64,000 nucleotides of DNA from Lunularia cruciata (taxonomy: Eukaryota > Streptophyta > Marchantiopsida > Lunulariales > Lunulariaceae): assembly GCA_948567375.1 (NCBI GenBank), contig OX419756.1:41890552-41954551 (forward strand). Direction: 5' to 3'. A program made the translations under genes and the position numbers. The stretch's first letter is position 1. Every line of letters begins with the position of its first letter. Below the pieces are notes generated by a model that saw only the letters and a list, made by a program, of their open reading frames with translations, did not search any database and was not told the DNA's origin. This document shows positions 22,706-35,611 of this stretch, in pieces.

Positions 22706-23190
22706 TTTTGGCTGGCCTGGTCCGTGACAGGAAGTGAAGAAAGAGAGGAAATTCAAGGGCAGTAAGGGCTGGACAGGACAAGAGGAAGGGAGGATTTTTT
22801 TGTTTTGGCTAGCCTGGTCTTTGATAGGAAGTGAGGAAAGAGAGGAAATTCGAGGGCAGTAAGAGTTGGACGGGATAGGAGGAAGGGAGGACTTTTGAGT
22901 TTTGGCTGGCCTGGTCTGTGACAGGAAGTGAAGAAAGAGAGGAAATTTGAGGGCATTAAGGGCTGGACGGGACAGGAGGAAGGGAGGATTTTTGAGTTTT
23001 GGCTGGCCTGGACTGTGATAGGAAGTGAAGAAAGAGAGGAAATTTGAGGGCAGTAAGGGCTAGATGGGACAGGAGGAATGGAGGATTTTTTAGTTTTGGC
23101 TGGCCTGGTCTGTGACAGGAAGTGAAGAATGAGAGGAAATTTGAGGGCAATAAGGGCTGGACAGGACAAGAAGGAAGGAGAAATTTCAAG
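22706..23190. repeat. 97-bp tandem repeat, 5 units
   Basis: Units begin TTTTGGCTGGCCTGG at 22,706, 22,803, 22,900, 22,997 and 23,094, exactly 97 bp apart, followed by TGTGACAGGAAGTGAAG, AGAGAGGAAATTTGAGGGCA and GGAGGAAGGGAGGATTTTT. The first and last units are the most diverged. A 97-bp period rotates the reading frame at every unit, which argues against any protein function. Confidence 0.93.
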
Positions 23191-23383
23191 GGCTGGCTGT
23201 GGCTGTGGAGGAGCAAGGAGAGAAATGTCAAGAGGGTTTGGCTTGATCTGAACTGTAGGAAGAGAGTGAAGGGAAAATTTCTGAAGGGCTTGTCATTGCT
23301 TGTGACATGACAGGAGAAAAAGAGAAGGTTTTTTGAGGGTTTTGTTGGTCTGGTTTGTGACAGGACAAAGGAAGAAGAGAGAT

Positions 23384-23560
23384 ATGCTTTGAGAGGCCTT
23401 TGGTTGTGACAAGACAGAGGAAGAAGAGAGAAATGCTTTGAGAGGCCTTTTGGTAGTGACAAGACCAAAGGAAGGTGGAAAGAAATGCTTTGAGAGGCCT
23501 TTGGGCAAAGACAGGACCAGGGAAAGAGTTGAAAATGCTTCTAGAGGCCTTGGCTAAGAA
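23384..23560. repeat. About 50-bp tandem repeat, 3-4 units
   Basis: ATGCTTTGAGAGGCCTTTGG recurs at 23,384, 23,433 and 23,485, and in altered form (ATGCTTCTAGAGGCC) near 23,534. The units are separated by purine-rich GTGACAAGAC-AAGGAAGA spacers. It is part of the larger purine-rich block. Confidence 0.8.
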
Positions 23561-25890
23561 GGAGAATCAGTAAGGAGTTTGAGTGGACATGGGCTTAAGG
23601 AGAAATCCTCGAGGGATTTGGCTCATCTTGCTGAGTGACAGGAGGAGAGAAAGAATTTTGAATTGGGTTTTGCTTTGACTTGGATAGGAGTGCAAGAGAG
23701 AAGGTGAAATCCTGGAGGGTTTGTTTCAGCTTGCTGAGTGAGAGGAGGAGAGAAAAGAATTTTGAGTTAGGGTTGCTCTGTTTGGACAAGAATTGGAGTG
23801 AAGTTTTGGAGAGTTGGCCTGCTAAGGAGAGAGGAGGATCTTTGAGAGCTTTTGCCTTAAGTAGTGAGAGGTAAAAGGAGATTTTCAAATGGGTTTTGCC
23901 CTAAGCAGTAAGAGGTAAAAGGAGATTTTTGAAGGGGTTTTGCCATGAGCAGTGAGAGGAACTGGAGAGAAGGTTTGGAGTTGCCCTGCTGAGGAGAGAG
24001 GAGGATCTTCAAGGGCTTTTGCCCAGAGCAGTGAGAGATAAAGGGAGATTTTTGAAGGGTTTTGCTTTTCCCTTAGCATTAATAGTTGACATGAAGGTTT
24101 TTGAACTAGGTTTGCCTGGCACTAGACAGGAGCAGGAAGGAGAGAGGTTTCAAGTTTTGGTGTGACAAGTAAGTGAAAGGAGGACATGACAAGAAAAGAA
24201 GGGTTTCAAGAGAGCTGAGAATTGTGACAAGACCAGAGGAATTAGGAAAAAAATTGAGAGAGCTTTGGCTAGAGAGCAGGAGAAGGATTTTGAAATAGGA
24301 GGGTGCATGCAGTGAGAGTGCAAGAGAAGGAGAACTTCAAGAGAGCAGGCTTTGGACAGAAGAACAGGGAAACCAAAAGGGGTTTGGAGAAAGGCTGCAA
24401 GGAAGAGTCTTTGAGACAAAAAATGTTGAACTTGATTCAGCTGGGAGAGTTATATTTTGAGAGAGAAAATGTTGAAATGGATTGAGTTGGGAAAGTTATG
24501 CTTTGTGAGAGAAAAGGCTGAACTGGTCTGAACTAAGAGATTCATGCTTCAAGAGGATTGAGAGAGCAAGACAGTGAAGGGAGAGAGTTCTTGAAGGACA
24601 GTGAAAAATTTTGAAGATTGAAGGTCTGAACAGAAAGAGAGGAATAGTGGAGGAACATTTGATAGAGAAAGGACTTTTCAAAGGTTGGCTTATGCTTTGG
24701 TCTATGACAAGGCTCAATGAAAGGTAGAAAGATCTTCAAAGGATTAGGTTGAGAAGTCAGAAAGGAGAAAAGCTTGGGAGCAAAAGAAGGATTTTTGTAG
24801 GAGGATGTAGGGTTTGCTGAGGAGTTGACATGGAAGAAATCTTGCGAAGGAACACAAGGGACTGTGAGGGATTTTGAATGTGCCAAACTTCTACTAAGGA
24901 GGAAAATATTGAGGGACGTGGACTGTGATAGGAGGACGGGAAGAAGGAGAAATTCAAACAGGAATTTGGACCGGAGATTGTGACAAGATCAAGAGAGACA
25001 TTAGAATTCATGAGATGTTTGGAGAGAATGCTCTGCTGAGGAGGTGACAAGAGAGGAAGTAATTTTCAAGAGAAATTTGTTGGCTGAGCATGGCAAGAGA
25101 GTGAGGAGAGAAATGCCAGAGGTGACGACAGTACAAAATTGTAGTGATAGGAGGGGAGAATCACCAAAGGGGATCTGCCAAGCAGCAATCTTGGGGCGCC
25201 ATGCAAACAGACAAGAAGCTAAATGTTGTAAGGGATAGGAGTTAGGACCTGGATGTTTCCTGTTCTGTATATGCTTGATTAGACAATATGCTTGATGCAA
25301 AACTATCCTTTCTGAGTTTTGATCATCCTAGAGAATTTATGATTTTTTGGAGAACTCCATGCGGTGATGGAAGTGACATTCCTTGTGATTGAATGTGTAT
25401 GTAAAAAGATAAGCGAACAGTGATAAGAAAAGAATGGAAACTTTGGCACTCAGTCCGGTCCACGGAAGTGAGTCAGGTCTTTGGAGAAAATCCCAAGGCA
25501 GAATTGGTTGCATGACCTATGGACTAGTCCACAAATCCCACCAAGTCTATGCTTTGGGCCAAGCTTGATTGTCACAACAAAAATCCCACCCACCTAAGAA
25601 TGACAGACTAAGAGAAGAGTCTGGAGTGACAGATCAGGAATAGTAGCCAGAGAACAAGCAGGAAAATTTAACCTAAAGCCTATGCAAGTATTCATTGACG
25701 AGGATCAGCACCCGGAATAGCAACAAACAATCTCCCAAGAGAAGCTGATGTCATAAATCCAGAGAACAGAACCAGTGCTAGACTACAAAAGAACTGGAGA
25801 GTCTATGACAAACAAGATAGCCTAAGCACATGCAGCCAGGTGCCCGGCGCAATCTCAAGACAATGGTATCCTACAAAAAGACAAACAAGT

Positions 25891-26900
25891 GCACTCCTCC
25901 TAAACTTGGCAGATTAATCAAGTTTGTAATGGAGATGTCACTCTCCTGCAAGTTCAGTACTTGTAAGGCTAACTCATCTTCCAAAAAAATAATAACCTCA
26001 AGGGAATGAGACTCTTCTTGAGCTTTTCTCTCTCTGATCAGATATCTTGTAGTAGCACATCTCTACTTTCTCTTTATTACTCTCAACTCACAAGGTGTCT
26101 GAATGGCTCCTAGGCCTTGGACAACATTCATTGCCTTGCACAACTTCACTTCTGGACACACCCCAAGGAGTGTATCCTTGGCAGCATGCCGAAAGGCATG
26201 CGATAGCTCAATGTTGATGTACTTAAAGTAAAGTCAATAAGAACAGTTCATTCCCACAATGATATTGTTTGGAAATGCCTAAAAGTGAAGTGAAACATGG
26301 ATTTGTCACCAAATCTCTATTTTTTTATTGTCCCTTGTTTAACCTCTTTGGCAAAAACCACTCCTCCAAGAGGGTATTCATTGTCTATGGCGCATTACAG
26401 CAACAAGAAAATCACAAAGTAAGCACTTTCACTTCAAAATCTAGTCGAGTTTGCTCTTGAAGGTGATGTTTCATCCAACTCTGAGTTCCACTCCATTCCA
26501 TAGATGCAATGCTTGAAAATGTGTTTTACTCTTTTAGAGAAGGCACAACTTGCAAGACTAAACTTCCTACTAATTTTTGTCTAAATTTTTTGATTTGGTA
26601 GTATTGCTTGCATGGTGGGCTTCCCAATCCACTCTTTGCACAAGTTCACTCCGTTGAATCCTTCAATGCATACCATGATCAAGAGTGAGTACTTGCTTGG
26701 CACTAAGGGCATTCATCCTCAACTTTATACAACTCTGAGTGCCACTTAATTCTAAGGGCACTCCTTTAAAACATATACAATGTTAAGTGCAAGCACAACA
26801 TCCCTACTCAGAATGCTCAACTATTGTACAACTCTTGGTACCTAATCCTCACTACAGAGTGCATGTCTTACTGAAAGAATTACTTTTGGGGGAGTGGCTT
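25891..26900. other. No supported gene
   Basis: No recognisable protein segment, LTR end or RNA gene. It joins the purine-rich block to the duplicated coding unit that follows. Confidence 0.4.
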
Positions 26901-29900
26901 GGATTGGAACTATTGGGGGTAAAGGACTTCATTCACCTCTTAGATATCTAATGAGTTGGTCTGTCCAAGCTTGATACCTAGTTACCTCTAGTGAGAGGTC
27001 TGGCATACTTAATTGAACTTCTTATCCAAATGCTCCTTCAAGTGATCCTCCTTGTAGGCCTGATTCTACAAGCATTTGATCTACATCTTCAATTTTTGGC
27101 ATTTGGTCCTTAGAGCCTGCACTACTATTTCTTTGTTTAGCATCTGCTTGAAGAAGGCTTGGGTTCCAATCTATGCAATGCCTTTGGCTTATCTTCTTCT
27201 CTTTACTTTGTCTAGTTGCCCTATTTGGCCTTCTAGTCCTCTAGCACTTGGAGGCTTTCTACATGCTTGATCCTTTCTTCTTGTATCTCCTTGGTAAGAC
27301 ATTCCAGTTGAGCTGCCATTTCTTTTTGGTACCCTTGCATCTATTGCTCCAACATTATGACTTGGTCATGCTTCTCCTATAGGGCACTCCAAATGTTGTC
27401 TACCTCTTGGCACTTTCTGCAAAGTTGGTCTTTAGCTTCCTTCTTGGACAGATCAAGCTCAAGGCAAAGTGCCTTCTAATCTACTTCAAAACTCTTGGTA
27501 TCAGATGCTTGATACTCTCATTTTTTTCTCAGCATTAGCACTTCTTCTCTTCAATTCTTGGTTTTCCTAGACCAAGGCACTTACCTTCATAGCCTCTACC
27601 TTGTATAGGTCTCTAGCCTTTGCCACCTCATCCTTCACAAGGTCCTCTTTGGCCTTTTGAGTGTAAAATTTCTTGTGTATGGCTTTGATTAGCATGGTGT
27701 AGTCCAACACATCAAGGCACTCGGCTTGGTATTGTGGCAGTAACACCTCCATTACTTGCAATGCATGGCCCATTAAGTGGATGATGAAATTCAAGCCATC
27801 TTGCACCTAAACCAACTTGGATGTTGTAAGTATCTCTTGCACTTTGATCTGCATTTCCAATGCAACTTTAGGAAGATCTATCACAATGTTGACCTCCTCC
27901 TCTTCTTTGGCATTGTTGGTGATGCAATTGTCTTCCTCTATGCAATCATTATCCTCTTCTTTTTCTCTTAGCAAAAGCTCTTGGTACTTCAAGCGCTCAA
28001 CCCAATCTTGCACTTCTACTATGGCTTTTTCTTCTTGAAATTTTGGACTCAAAGGTGCATGTTCAAGCACTGCTACTTCTTCCACCATGTGTTCTTCTTC
28101 ATCTGCAAGGCCTCATCCATGTCTTGGTCTTGCACTTGGGGAGCAAACTAAGCATCCTCCCAATTTTATTCTCCTTCTTAGTTGTCTCTTGAGGTGAAGT
28201 TTGATCCTTGCAAAGTGAAGGACCTCTACTCTTCCTCATCCTCCACTTATTTAGCATCATTGTCCTTAGCTTCATCTTCCAAAGATGACACTTCAACAAT
28301 TTAGACATTGTCCTTCAACTTCTTAGTTGGAGGAAGTGGTTTCTTCTTTGGGGTGGTGTTCTTCCTCATCAAAGCCTTGGGCAAGGCTAGTTCTTCATCT
28401 ACATGCACAAATTGGCCTATGTTTGCAAATTTTGCAGCTGTAGGTTGATACTTGGTGATCTGAGTAGGTCCTTTAGGTTGCACTTAAAAATAATCTGTAG
28501 GATGAAAATGAGTAAGGAATCTCTTCCTCTCTTCCTTGGTGAGAAGGTTTGACTGCATGTAGTAGTGCACTACAAAAGGAGCAATGTAAGTAGCTCCTTG
28601 TTTGTCTTCAAAATCTTTGTGCAAGAGCTTGCATTGATTTTCAAACATTTTGGCCCAATCTACAAGCTCTCTTGCATACATATAATCAAAGAACACTACC
28701 TTGCCATTGTTAAGTAGGTTATTGATTTTTGTTTAAAGATTTTTATAACTACCTCTACAATGACTCTTTGGGCAAGGTTCTTGTAACAAGCTACACTTCA
28801 TCCATTGTTCTTTGCATGATTACTATTAAAGTGGCTCTTGACTTTGGGATTACCTCCTTTTCTGAAAATTTAGTATCTATTGTCATTGCTCCTACAACCC
28901 CAACATCATGGCCAAGTACTATTTGCCAATGGTCCTTAGTCCAACTCAACAAATTGGACTAAGGACCCTGAAGTTCTCTATCTCTCTTACCTCTCATCTC
29001 ATGAATCATGTGAAAGTCTGATAACTCTAAACCTAGATTAGGAATCCTAAGTGCTTACTTCTAATTACCTCCATCTTGTAGTATATTGCCCATTTGTTCA
29101 TAGCAGGGGATCTAAGGATGGCTTAAGGAGCCACTTGTAAGTTTTGGGAGTGACCACCATGGTTCTTGCACACAAAGGAATGCAATGAGCTATTGCTATA
29201 CTACACCAAGTGCCTTAGTTCATGCCAAATAGCTAAGATTGCATTGACTGCCAATCTCAAAATCCACTTTGGGTTCTCAATTCTTCCCAAAATCTTACCG
29301 GACACTACTTAATCAGCTTAAGAAAATAGATTGAATTGCAAAAAGTGCTCATACAAGCCATGCACTTCAATTTATACACTTAAATCCTGGTCATTCTTCA
29401 AAATTTTGGCAATTATGGAGCAAGTAGGCACTTGTTGTTACATAAGCAAAAGCCTCTTCATGTCAAAGTCACAAGCAAGGTCATAGGAAAAGTCACTCTC
29501 CCATGTGCCAAAAATCTATTTGCCAACCACTTTCTCTTGTGCCACACTTCTCGCCAAGTGCCAACAATTATCTTGTAGATAATGGCCCTTGGTGGCAAGT
29601 GCTATTAGAAGTAAGTGCCATTGGCGGCAAGTTAAATTGCAGTGGCACTTCCCTTTGAGTTCCAAGGTGGCACTCAAAACTTGGGCATGTATGTCTCACC
29701 TATTGGTACTCTAAATGTTGCATATTCGCAAGCACTCTAAATGATCCTTTAGAACTCCAAGTGTTGTTCATCCTCAAGCACTCAGGGTCATTCTTTGTCT
29801 CTATGAGTGCTTCTCATGTCCTTTGTGACATAACTTTGCTTGTCACCCTGATACTTGACTCTTTAGCTCATGTGTCTCCACACTCATTCTTCTTCTCAGC
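26900..29900 (-). pseudogene. Unidentified multi-copy coding unit, copy 1 (decayed)
   Basis: On the - strand several consecutive frames make sense as one ancestral protein. First comes a globular part at 28,696-28,303 (FFDYMYARELVDWAKMFEN, GATYIAPFVVHYYMQ, LTKEERKRFLTHFHPTDYF, TAAKFANIGQFVHVDEELALPK). Then come Lys/Pro-rich and acidic linkers, then a Glu-rich part at 28,088-27,567 with a stop (TAG for an expected CAG) at 27,809-27,807, ending in probable coiled coil (ENQELKRRSANAEKKMR). I do not recognise a named domain. The repeated, decayed state suggests it belonged to a mobile element or an amplified family. A diverged direct copy follows at about 30,500-33,500. Confidence 0.5.
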
Positions 29901-30479
29901 ATTCAAGATTATGTTACACCACTTTGAGTGTTGAATATCATGCAAGTAGGTCAGCTTGCAAGTACTTAGGATTATCCTACATCACTTAGACTACTTTTCC
30001 CATCCTTTCTTGCTAGGGTCACTCCTATGAGTACCTTTCCATTTGAGACAACACATAAAGTGGATTCAAAGAATTCAAAGTACTCTTTATTTGTAATCAA
30101 AGTATGAAGAAACAAACACAAGTGCCTTTGGTCCTCAGCCTTAAGTACTTTCCTCACTTCAAGCTGGAGGGATCAAGAGCCCAATTGGATCTCCTAAAAT
30201 TTCTAATATATATCATACATCACTCACTTAAAGATCCTAAGCCTATCTTATCTTAATCACCTACAGAATGGTTATACAGCTAGCATGAATTAAGGACAGT
30301 GTCAAGTTTTTCTCCCTAATCTAATTTTAAACTACAATGCCAAAGCCATATACAATTTTGAGTGCACTAGATAAATTACAATTCCAAGTGCAAATACTAT
30401 TGCACAACTCCAAGTATCTACCTACTATAAAGTCAAAGTATTTGGCAAGATGTGGCAAAGACATAGTGTCTACAAAGGA

Positions 30480-33400
30480 CTTCCCTTTGGAAAAGTGCCT
30501 TTGGCCTAGACTTTTGGGGAATATGGACTATGTTTTCTCTTGAGGTATCTAATGAACTGCTCAGTTTGACCTTATTATCTAACTATTTCTAACATATAAG
30601 TTTGGTAGGCTTTTGTGAGTTACTTGTCAATGTACTCTATTAACCACAAGGATAGCAAGTTCATTATCTCCTCCTTGTTAACCTAATTCTATAATAATTG
30701 AACTTTGAACTTTAGCTGATGCTGTTTTTTCTAGAATTCTCAAAGTTGTCTTCCTTCTTCAATTTCTGAGCAAAGAAATTCTTGGTCTCCTCCATTTGAA
30801 GAATTGTCTTGAGCAGATCTTCTTCCATCTGTTTAGTCTGAGTATCCCATTTTGCCTTCTATATTTCCTACAAGTGTGTACTCTTTGCCTAAGTATCCCA
30901 CTTTGCCTTTTGTATTTCATACAAGTGGGACTCTCTACCTGCTTGGCTTTTCTTTCTCCAATTCCTTAGTAAAGCAATCTAGTCGCAAGCCGCCTCTTTC
31001 CAATACTCCTACAATTGAAATTCTAAGGTGAAAATTTGATCATGGCCTTCCGTCAATTTATTATGAGTGCTCTCCAACTCTTGGCACTTGCTGCAAAATT
31101 GGTCCTCGGCTTCCTTCTTATACTACTTGTGATCAACTTAGAGTGTTGTCAACTCACCTTGCACCTTCTTGGTTTCCTTGAGTTGGTGGTCATACTTGTT
31201 CTCCAAGGTGGCACTCTTTCTCTTGAGCTCTTGGTATTCCTATAGCAAGACACCAAATTTTTTCATCACTTCTCTATACAAGTCTTTGGCTTTTGTTGCT
31301 TCCTCCTTGACAAGGTCTTCTATGGCATTTCAAGTGTAGACTTGTTTTTGCATAATTTGGACAAGTGTGGTTCAGTCCACAATATCAAGACATTTGGCTT
31401 GGTATTGGGGCAAAACACCTCCATCAATTGTAGTGCAACTCCTACTAAATTAGCTCCTTCTCAAATTGACATTGATAGTAAAGGCGTTGATTCATCTCCT
31501 CTATATGTGCCTTTGGTGCAATATCTGGAACATAAAAATCAATGTCAATATACTTGTCTTTGGGATGATTGGTGATTTGGTCATCCTTTGGTTGCAGGCT
31601 TTTGGCCTCATCTAGAAGTTCAAGCCAAAGTTCTTGGGCATTTGGGCACTTGCCTTGATCTTGTTGTTCTTTGGTAGCTTCTTCCTCTCTAATGGGGCTA
31701 AGTGGTATTTGTTCTAGTGTTGTAGTGTCTCCTTTCATGTCCTCCTCAGGTCTTGTAGGGTATTCCTTTATTTTTTAGTCTTGCAAGTTTGGAATAGATT
31801 GTGCATCCTCCCAAGTCTCCTCTTCTTCTCCTTTATCTAAAATAGAAGATGATGTTTGCAGGGTGAAAGACACTCATTCCTCTTCCTTGTCTTCATCATC
31901 GGCTATATCCTCAGCTTCTTCTTATGATAAGGATACATCTACTACTTGAGTGTTGGCCTATGGCTTCTTGGTTGAGAATGGTTGCTTCTTTGGAGTGGTT
32001 TCCTTCCACTTAGTAGCCTTTGGTATAGCCAATTCTTCATCTATAGGCACAAAGAGTCCTATCCTAGCAAATTTAGCATTAGCCTTGTACTTAGCAATCA
32101 AGGTTGGTCCTCCAGGTTGGTCATCAAAATAATATTTTGATGACCAACCTGAAGGACAAGATGAGATGAAAGTGAGTGAGGAGAGGAGAGGAGAGGATCC
32201 TCTTCCTCACCTCTTGGGGCCAGATATTGGTCCCCATGAAGTAATGTATAGCAAATGGAGCAAGGTAGGTAGCTCCTTGCTCCTCCTCAAAGTCTTTGTG
32301 CAAGGTCTTGGCCTGTCAATTAAACTTGTGTGTCCAATCTACTGGCTTGCTTGAGTATATATAATCAAAAAACATAGCTTGGCTGTTAGCCAAGTAGATG
32401 GTTTTTTCAGGTTTGAAAAGTTTCATAACTGCCTCTACTATGGCTCTTCACATAAAGCCTTTGTAATTGGTTACCCTATACATGTTCTTTGACCTCTTTT
32501 CATTGAAGGTGTTCTTGATCTTGACCATCAGCTCCTTGTCAATGAATTAAGAGTCTAGGGTCATGGCTCCTACAACTCTTACATCTGTGCAAAGTACCAT
32601 GTGCCAATGGTCTTTTGTCCAATTGTGGAGATTACCTCCCATTCCCCTTGGTGTCTTTCATTTCTTCTCCCGTGACTTGTGGATCATGGTGAAGTCAGTC
32701 TATCCCTAGTTCTTGAGCAAGAACCCCAAAGTGTTTGCTCTAGATCACTACAATTCTATAGTGAATGGCACACTTTTTATTGCAAGAGACCTAAGGATGG
32801 CCTCTTGAATATTCTTACATGCTCTAGGTGCAAACACCATGATTCTTGATGGTATAAAGAAAGAGAAATTGTGGCTGGTTCTACTTTATGTATTGTGTGC
32901 CACTCCAAGTTTTAAGAATCACTCTGAATGCTACCTAAATCAAAATAAAATGCAATGGACTCTCTCTTGGTTCTTGGAAAAGTGCAGATACCAAACAATT
33001 AGCTATGTATGCAAGTGAATATCCAAGAAGTGCAGTTGCTGGCCAAACTTCTCATTTTATAGTCAAAATCCTTGGTCATTCCTCAACCCTTTGGTGGTTA
33101 AGGAGCAGGTGTGCACTTGCTGTCCGCACATGCAAAGGCATTTGCATGGCATCTTTGGTTAGGTGTGACTCTCCAACATGCAAAAGATTCTCCACCATTC
33201 TCTTCCCACGGGCCAAGCTTGCCTGCCAAATGCTAACAGTTATATTCTCTATAGCGGCCCTTGGTGGCAATTCCTAGTTGAGTTGGTTGTGCATTCAAAG
33301 TGTAGCAGCGCTTGTCTGCAAGTGCCAACAGCGTACTTGGCATTGGGGCATGTAAGCACTTGGCTAGTAAGCACTCTGAATGCTTATCCTCCTGCAAGCA

Positions 33401-33500
33401 CTCAAGATTATCCTACATCCCTCCGAGTACTACTCAATCTTAATTGTGACACCACTGCGAGTGCCTCTTCTTTTTGGTATCATTCTCCTAGTAAGTACTG
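30480..33500 (-). pseudogene. Unidentified multi-copy coding unit, copy 2 (decayed)
   Basis: Collinear with 26,900-29,900. Paired landmarks are: GATATCTAATGAGTTGG at 26,945 with GGTATCTAATGAACTGC at 30,543; TGCCAATGGTC at about 28,925 with 32,600; and GCGGCCCTTGGTGGCAA at 33,256 with TGGCCCTTGGTGGCAAG at 29,583. The best surviving frame is 31,738-31,445 on the - strand, acidic and probably helical. Copy 2 is more decayed and contains a near-perfect palindrome at 32,108-32,158 that copy 1 lacks. The period of about 3.6 kb indicates an old tandem duplication. Confidence 0.5.
32108..32158. repeat. Near-perfect 51-bp palindrome
   Basis: CAGGTTGGTCATCAAAATA at 32,114-32,132 is followed by one base and then by its exact reverse complement at 32,134-32,152. 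The arms extend about six more bases on each side with one mismatch. It would form a hairpin or cruciform with almost no loop. The aligned place in copy 1 (about 28,470) has only one arm. Confidence 0.93.
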
Positions 33501-33559
33501 ATCTCCATGGTTTTTCCCTAACACTGAAGCATAATTTGATCAACAAAAGCAAATTTTGA

Positions 33560-34720
33560 AGAAATGAGAACAACACATATGACCTGTAAAATTCCAGTGC
33601 ATCCCTCACCTACACCCAATAAAACTTTACGGGACCTCCCATAACATTTTTTCATGGGATTTTTATGCTATAGGACAAATTTTGAAACTAAAAGCCCTCG
33701 TTGATTTTGAAATGACTGTATATGTACGGGGCTAAAACTCTCCAAAGTAGTAAGAATTAGATCCAAACCACATTAAGTGGAGGTAAAGTTACGAGCAATG
33801 ATCAACCGGGTTGTCTTTAAGTTACTGCAAGAATCCAAGAATTCCTAAGAGAAAGGGAGGGACACGTATTGCAAAAGTTACTTCAAAGCGAGGATGGTTT
33901 GCCTTCGTATCAGTGCTCTTTTGGAGGTGCCAATTTGTCGTTAGAGACTGTAGACAATGCATTGTAGATTCGACCTCTCCACATCCTCCATATTGTAGCA
34001 TATGTTTCAGGATTTGGAAAGAGATGAGATGCTTAGAATACTATATTGCCATCCGTTTTGGACCTCAAGCAAAATTCTCCGAACAGGCATGGCGTTTTAT
34101 TGAAACCAAAAACTCTTTCTGCCGATTGACATCCTGATGTACATGAATATCAACTGTGGTATGAGGAGTTAACTTGAGAATGTAAATATTATCGGACACT
34201 CCAGTGAAAATATGACTCTAAGCAATGAAAATTAAATACAAAAATTCTTTGATTTTTGTTCAGACTGTATGAGAGGGTTGGATTCGGGAGGCTAACTTGT
34301 AAATCAATGCAAAACTTTGGGACGATTTCAGTCATCAGAAAAGAAAATCAACAAATTCAACATTTTCTAAATACCTCAACAGACTAGACTTTATTTTAAG
34401 GAAATGTATCAACAGTCTAGAATTTATTTGAACGAAATCCTCGGTGCCCCACAACCCAACTAGACTTTGTTTAAAAGACATCGTCAGTGCCCCACAACTC
34501 AACTCATGCTTTAGTCCCAAATAACAGTGAAGACAAAAATGATGGTAATTTAGATCAATCGTGATCACCTTAATACGACCTCTGCACATGCATTCCCACC
34601 GCTTGTTCTTAGACAGAGTATTGAATGAACTCCAGAAATCCAATTGGCTCATTTAAAATAAATAACTGTAGAATTAATCTTTGTTCTATGCTCGTTATAT
34701 TTTGGTTATGAATTTATCGA
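33560..34720. other. No supported gene
   Basis: AT-rich sequence with only short chance frames. The open frames around 33,811-34,137 (+) and 34,335-34,652 (-) show no recognisable motif. Confidence 0.4.
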
Positions 34721-34963
34721 CGTTGTTCCTGTGAACTTGCATTTCTTCTTGACTGGTAGCTTCAGTTCACAAGGAAATTCTTGGTCCTTTCATTAACTAC
34801 TTGTTTCTGGTTACATCCGTTTTGGATATCAAGACTATGTGCCAAGTCATATATATTGGATCTTGAGCGTGTTTGAATATGATTTATCATTGGACTGAAT
34901 GTCAAAGCTCCGGTTGCGTCAATTTTTTCCTGTATTCACATATTCACATATCTGCCTGTTTCA
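34721..34963 (+). repeat. 5' LTR of the decayed copia element
   Basis: Matched by eye to 38,764-38,999 with many substitutions and small indels. The ends are inferred from the alignment and a terminal TTTCA, so each end may be off by a few bases. Confidence 0.6.
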
Positions 34964-35611
34964 AAGCTATGGGTTCACAAAACTAACATTCAATCTTTAT
35001 CAATTTGAATTTCTAGTACGGTCGAATCAGTTGTTTTCATCTACAATGAATCTTTTTTTTAAGGATTAGGTGGATCAAAACCACATTGAAATTGAAAGGT
35101 ATAAGGGAGTATTTCAAGAATGAAGTAGTACAGCTAGGAGATGATACAAATGATGAATAAGAGCTTTCCAAACGGAGAAAAAGTTAGATCAACTAGCTTT
35201 AGGACTAATGGAGATGTCAATTGACAATAACCAACTTTACAACATCAACAATTAATATATATCACTAGATGCATGAAAATCTATATGGTCCATCCATGTT
35301 GGGGATAATATAGAAAGACAAGATAGACTTGAAAATACATTTCAAATTCTGATGTACACATGTAGGCAACTGATTAATAATATAAAAAATGATTAAATTA
35401 GTGGAGCAGATGAGAGATATTTGTATCATATGGAAAGACCCATAAGTTTTTGCAAGACTTTTTGGTAGGATGCAAAAAACCATTCCTGTGAAAGGACATG
35501 GAAATAAGCTTCGACAGTAGAGAAAAATTTTCTTTAGTGATTTCACCAAGGGAGGAAGTTCCAATAAACTAAAACCCTTACATGAATCTGCATTTATTAC
35601 TCTCCGTATTG

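Larger units (their letters stand above)
22258..25890 (+). repeat. Purine-rich dispersed repeat, copy 2
   Basis: Second copy of the block at 3,435-6,030. The + strand from about 22,540 to 25,200 is almost entirely purine, apart from short TTTTG/TTTGAG runs, and is made of successive local tandem arrays: 97 bp at 22,706, about 50 bp at 23,384, and looser GGAGATTTT(T/C)-GGGTTTTGCC units at 23,690-24,090. The long C/T-rich open frames on the - strand are artefacts of this composition. The block ends near the shared CAGCCAGGTGCCCGGC. Its position just 3' of the old Ty3 pol suggests it belongs to that element's LTR. Confidence 0.6.

Noticed and set aside
22706-23190. CRISPR-like regular repeat spacing
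   Set aside because: Units are contiguous 97-bp tandem repeats without unique spacers, in eukaryotic retroelement DNA with no cas genes.
22515-25300. Many Ser/Pro/Leu-rich open frames on the - strand, up to 170 codons
   Set aside because: They are the complement of the purine-rich tandem arrays. The 97-bp period rotates the frame, and no start, splice or domain signal supports them.
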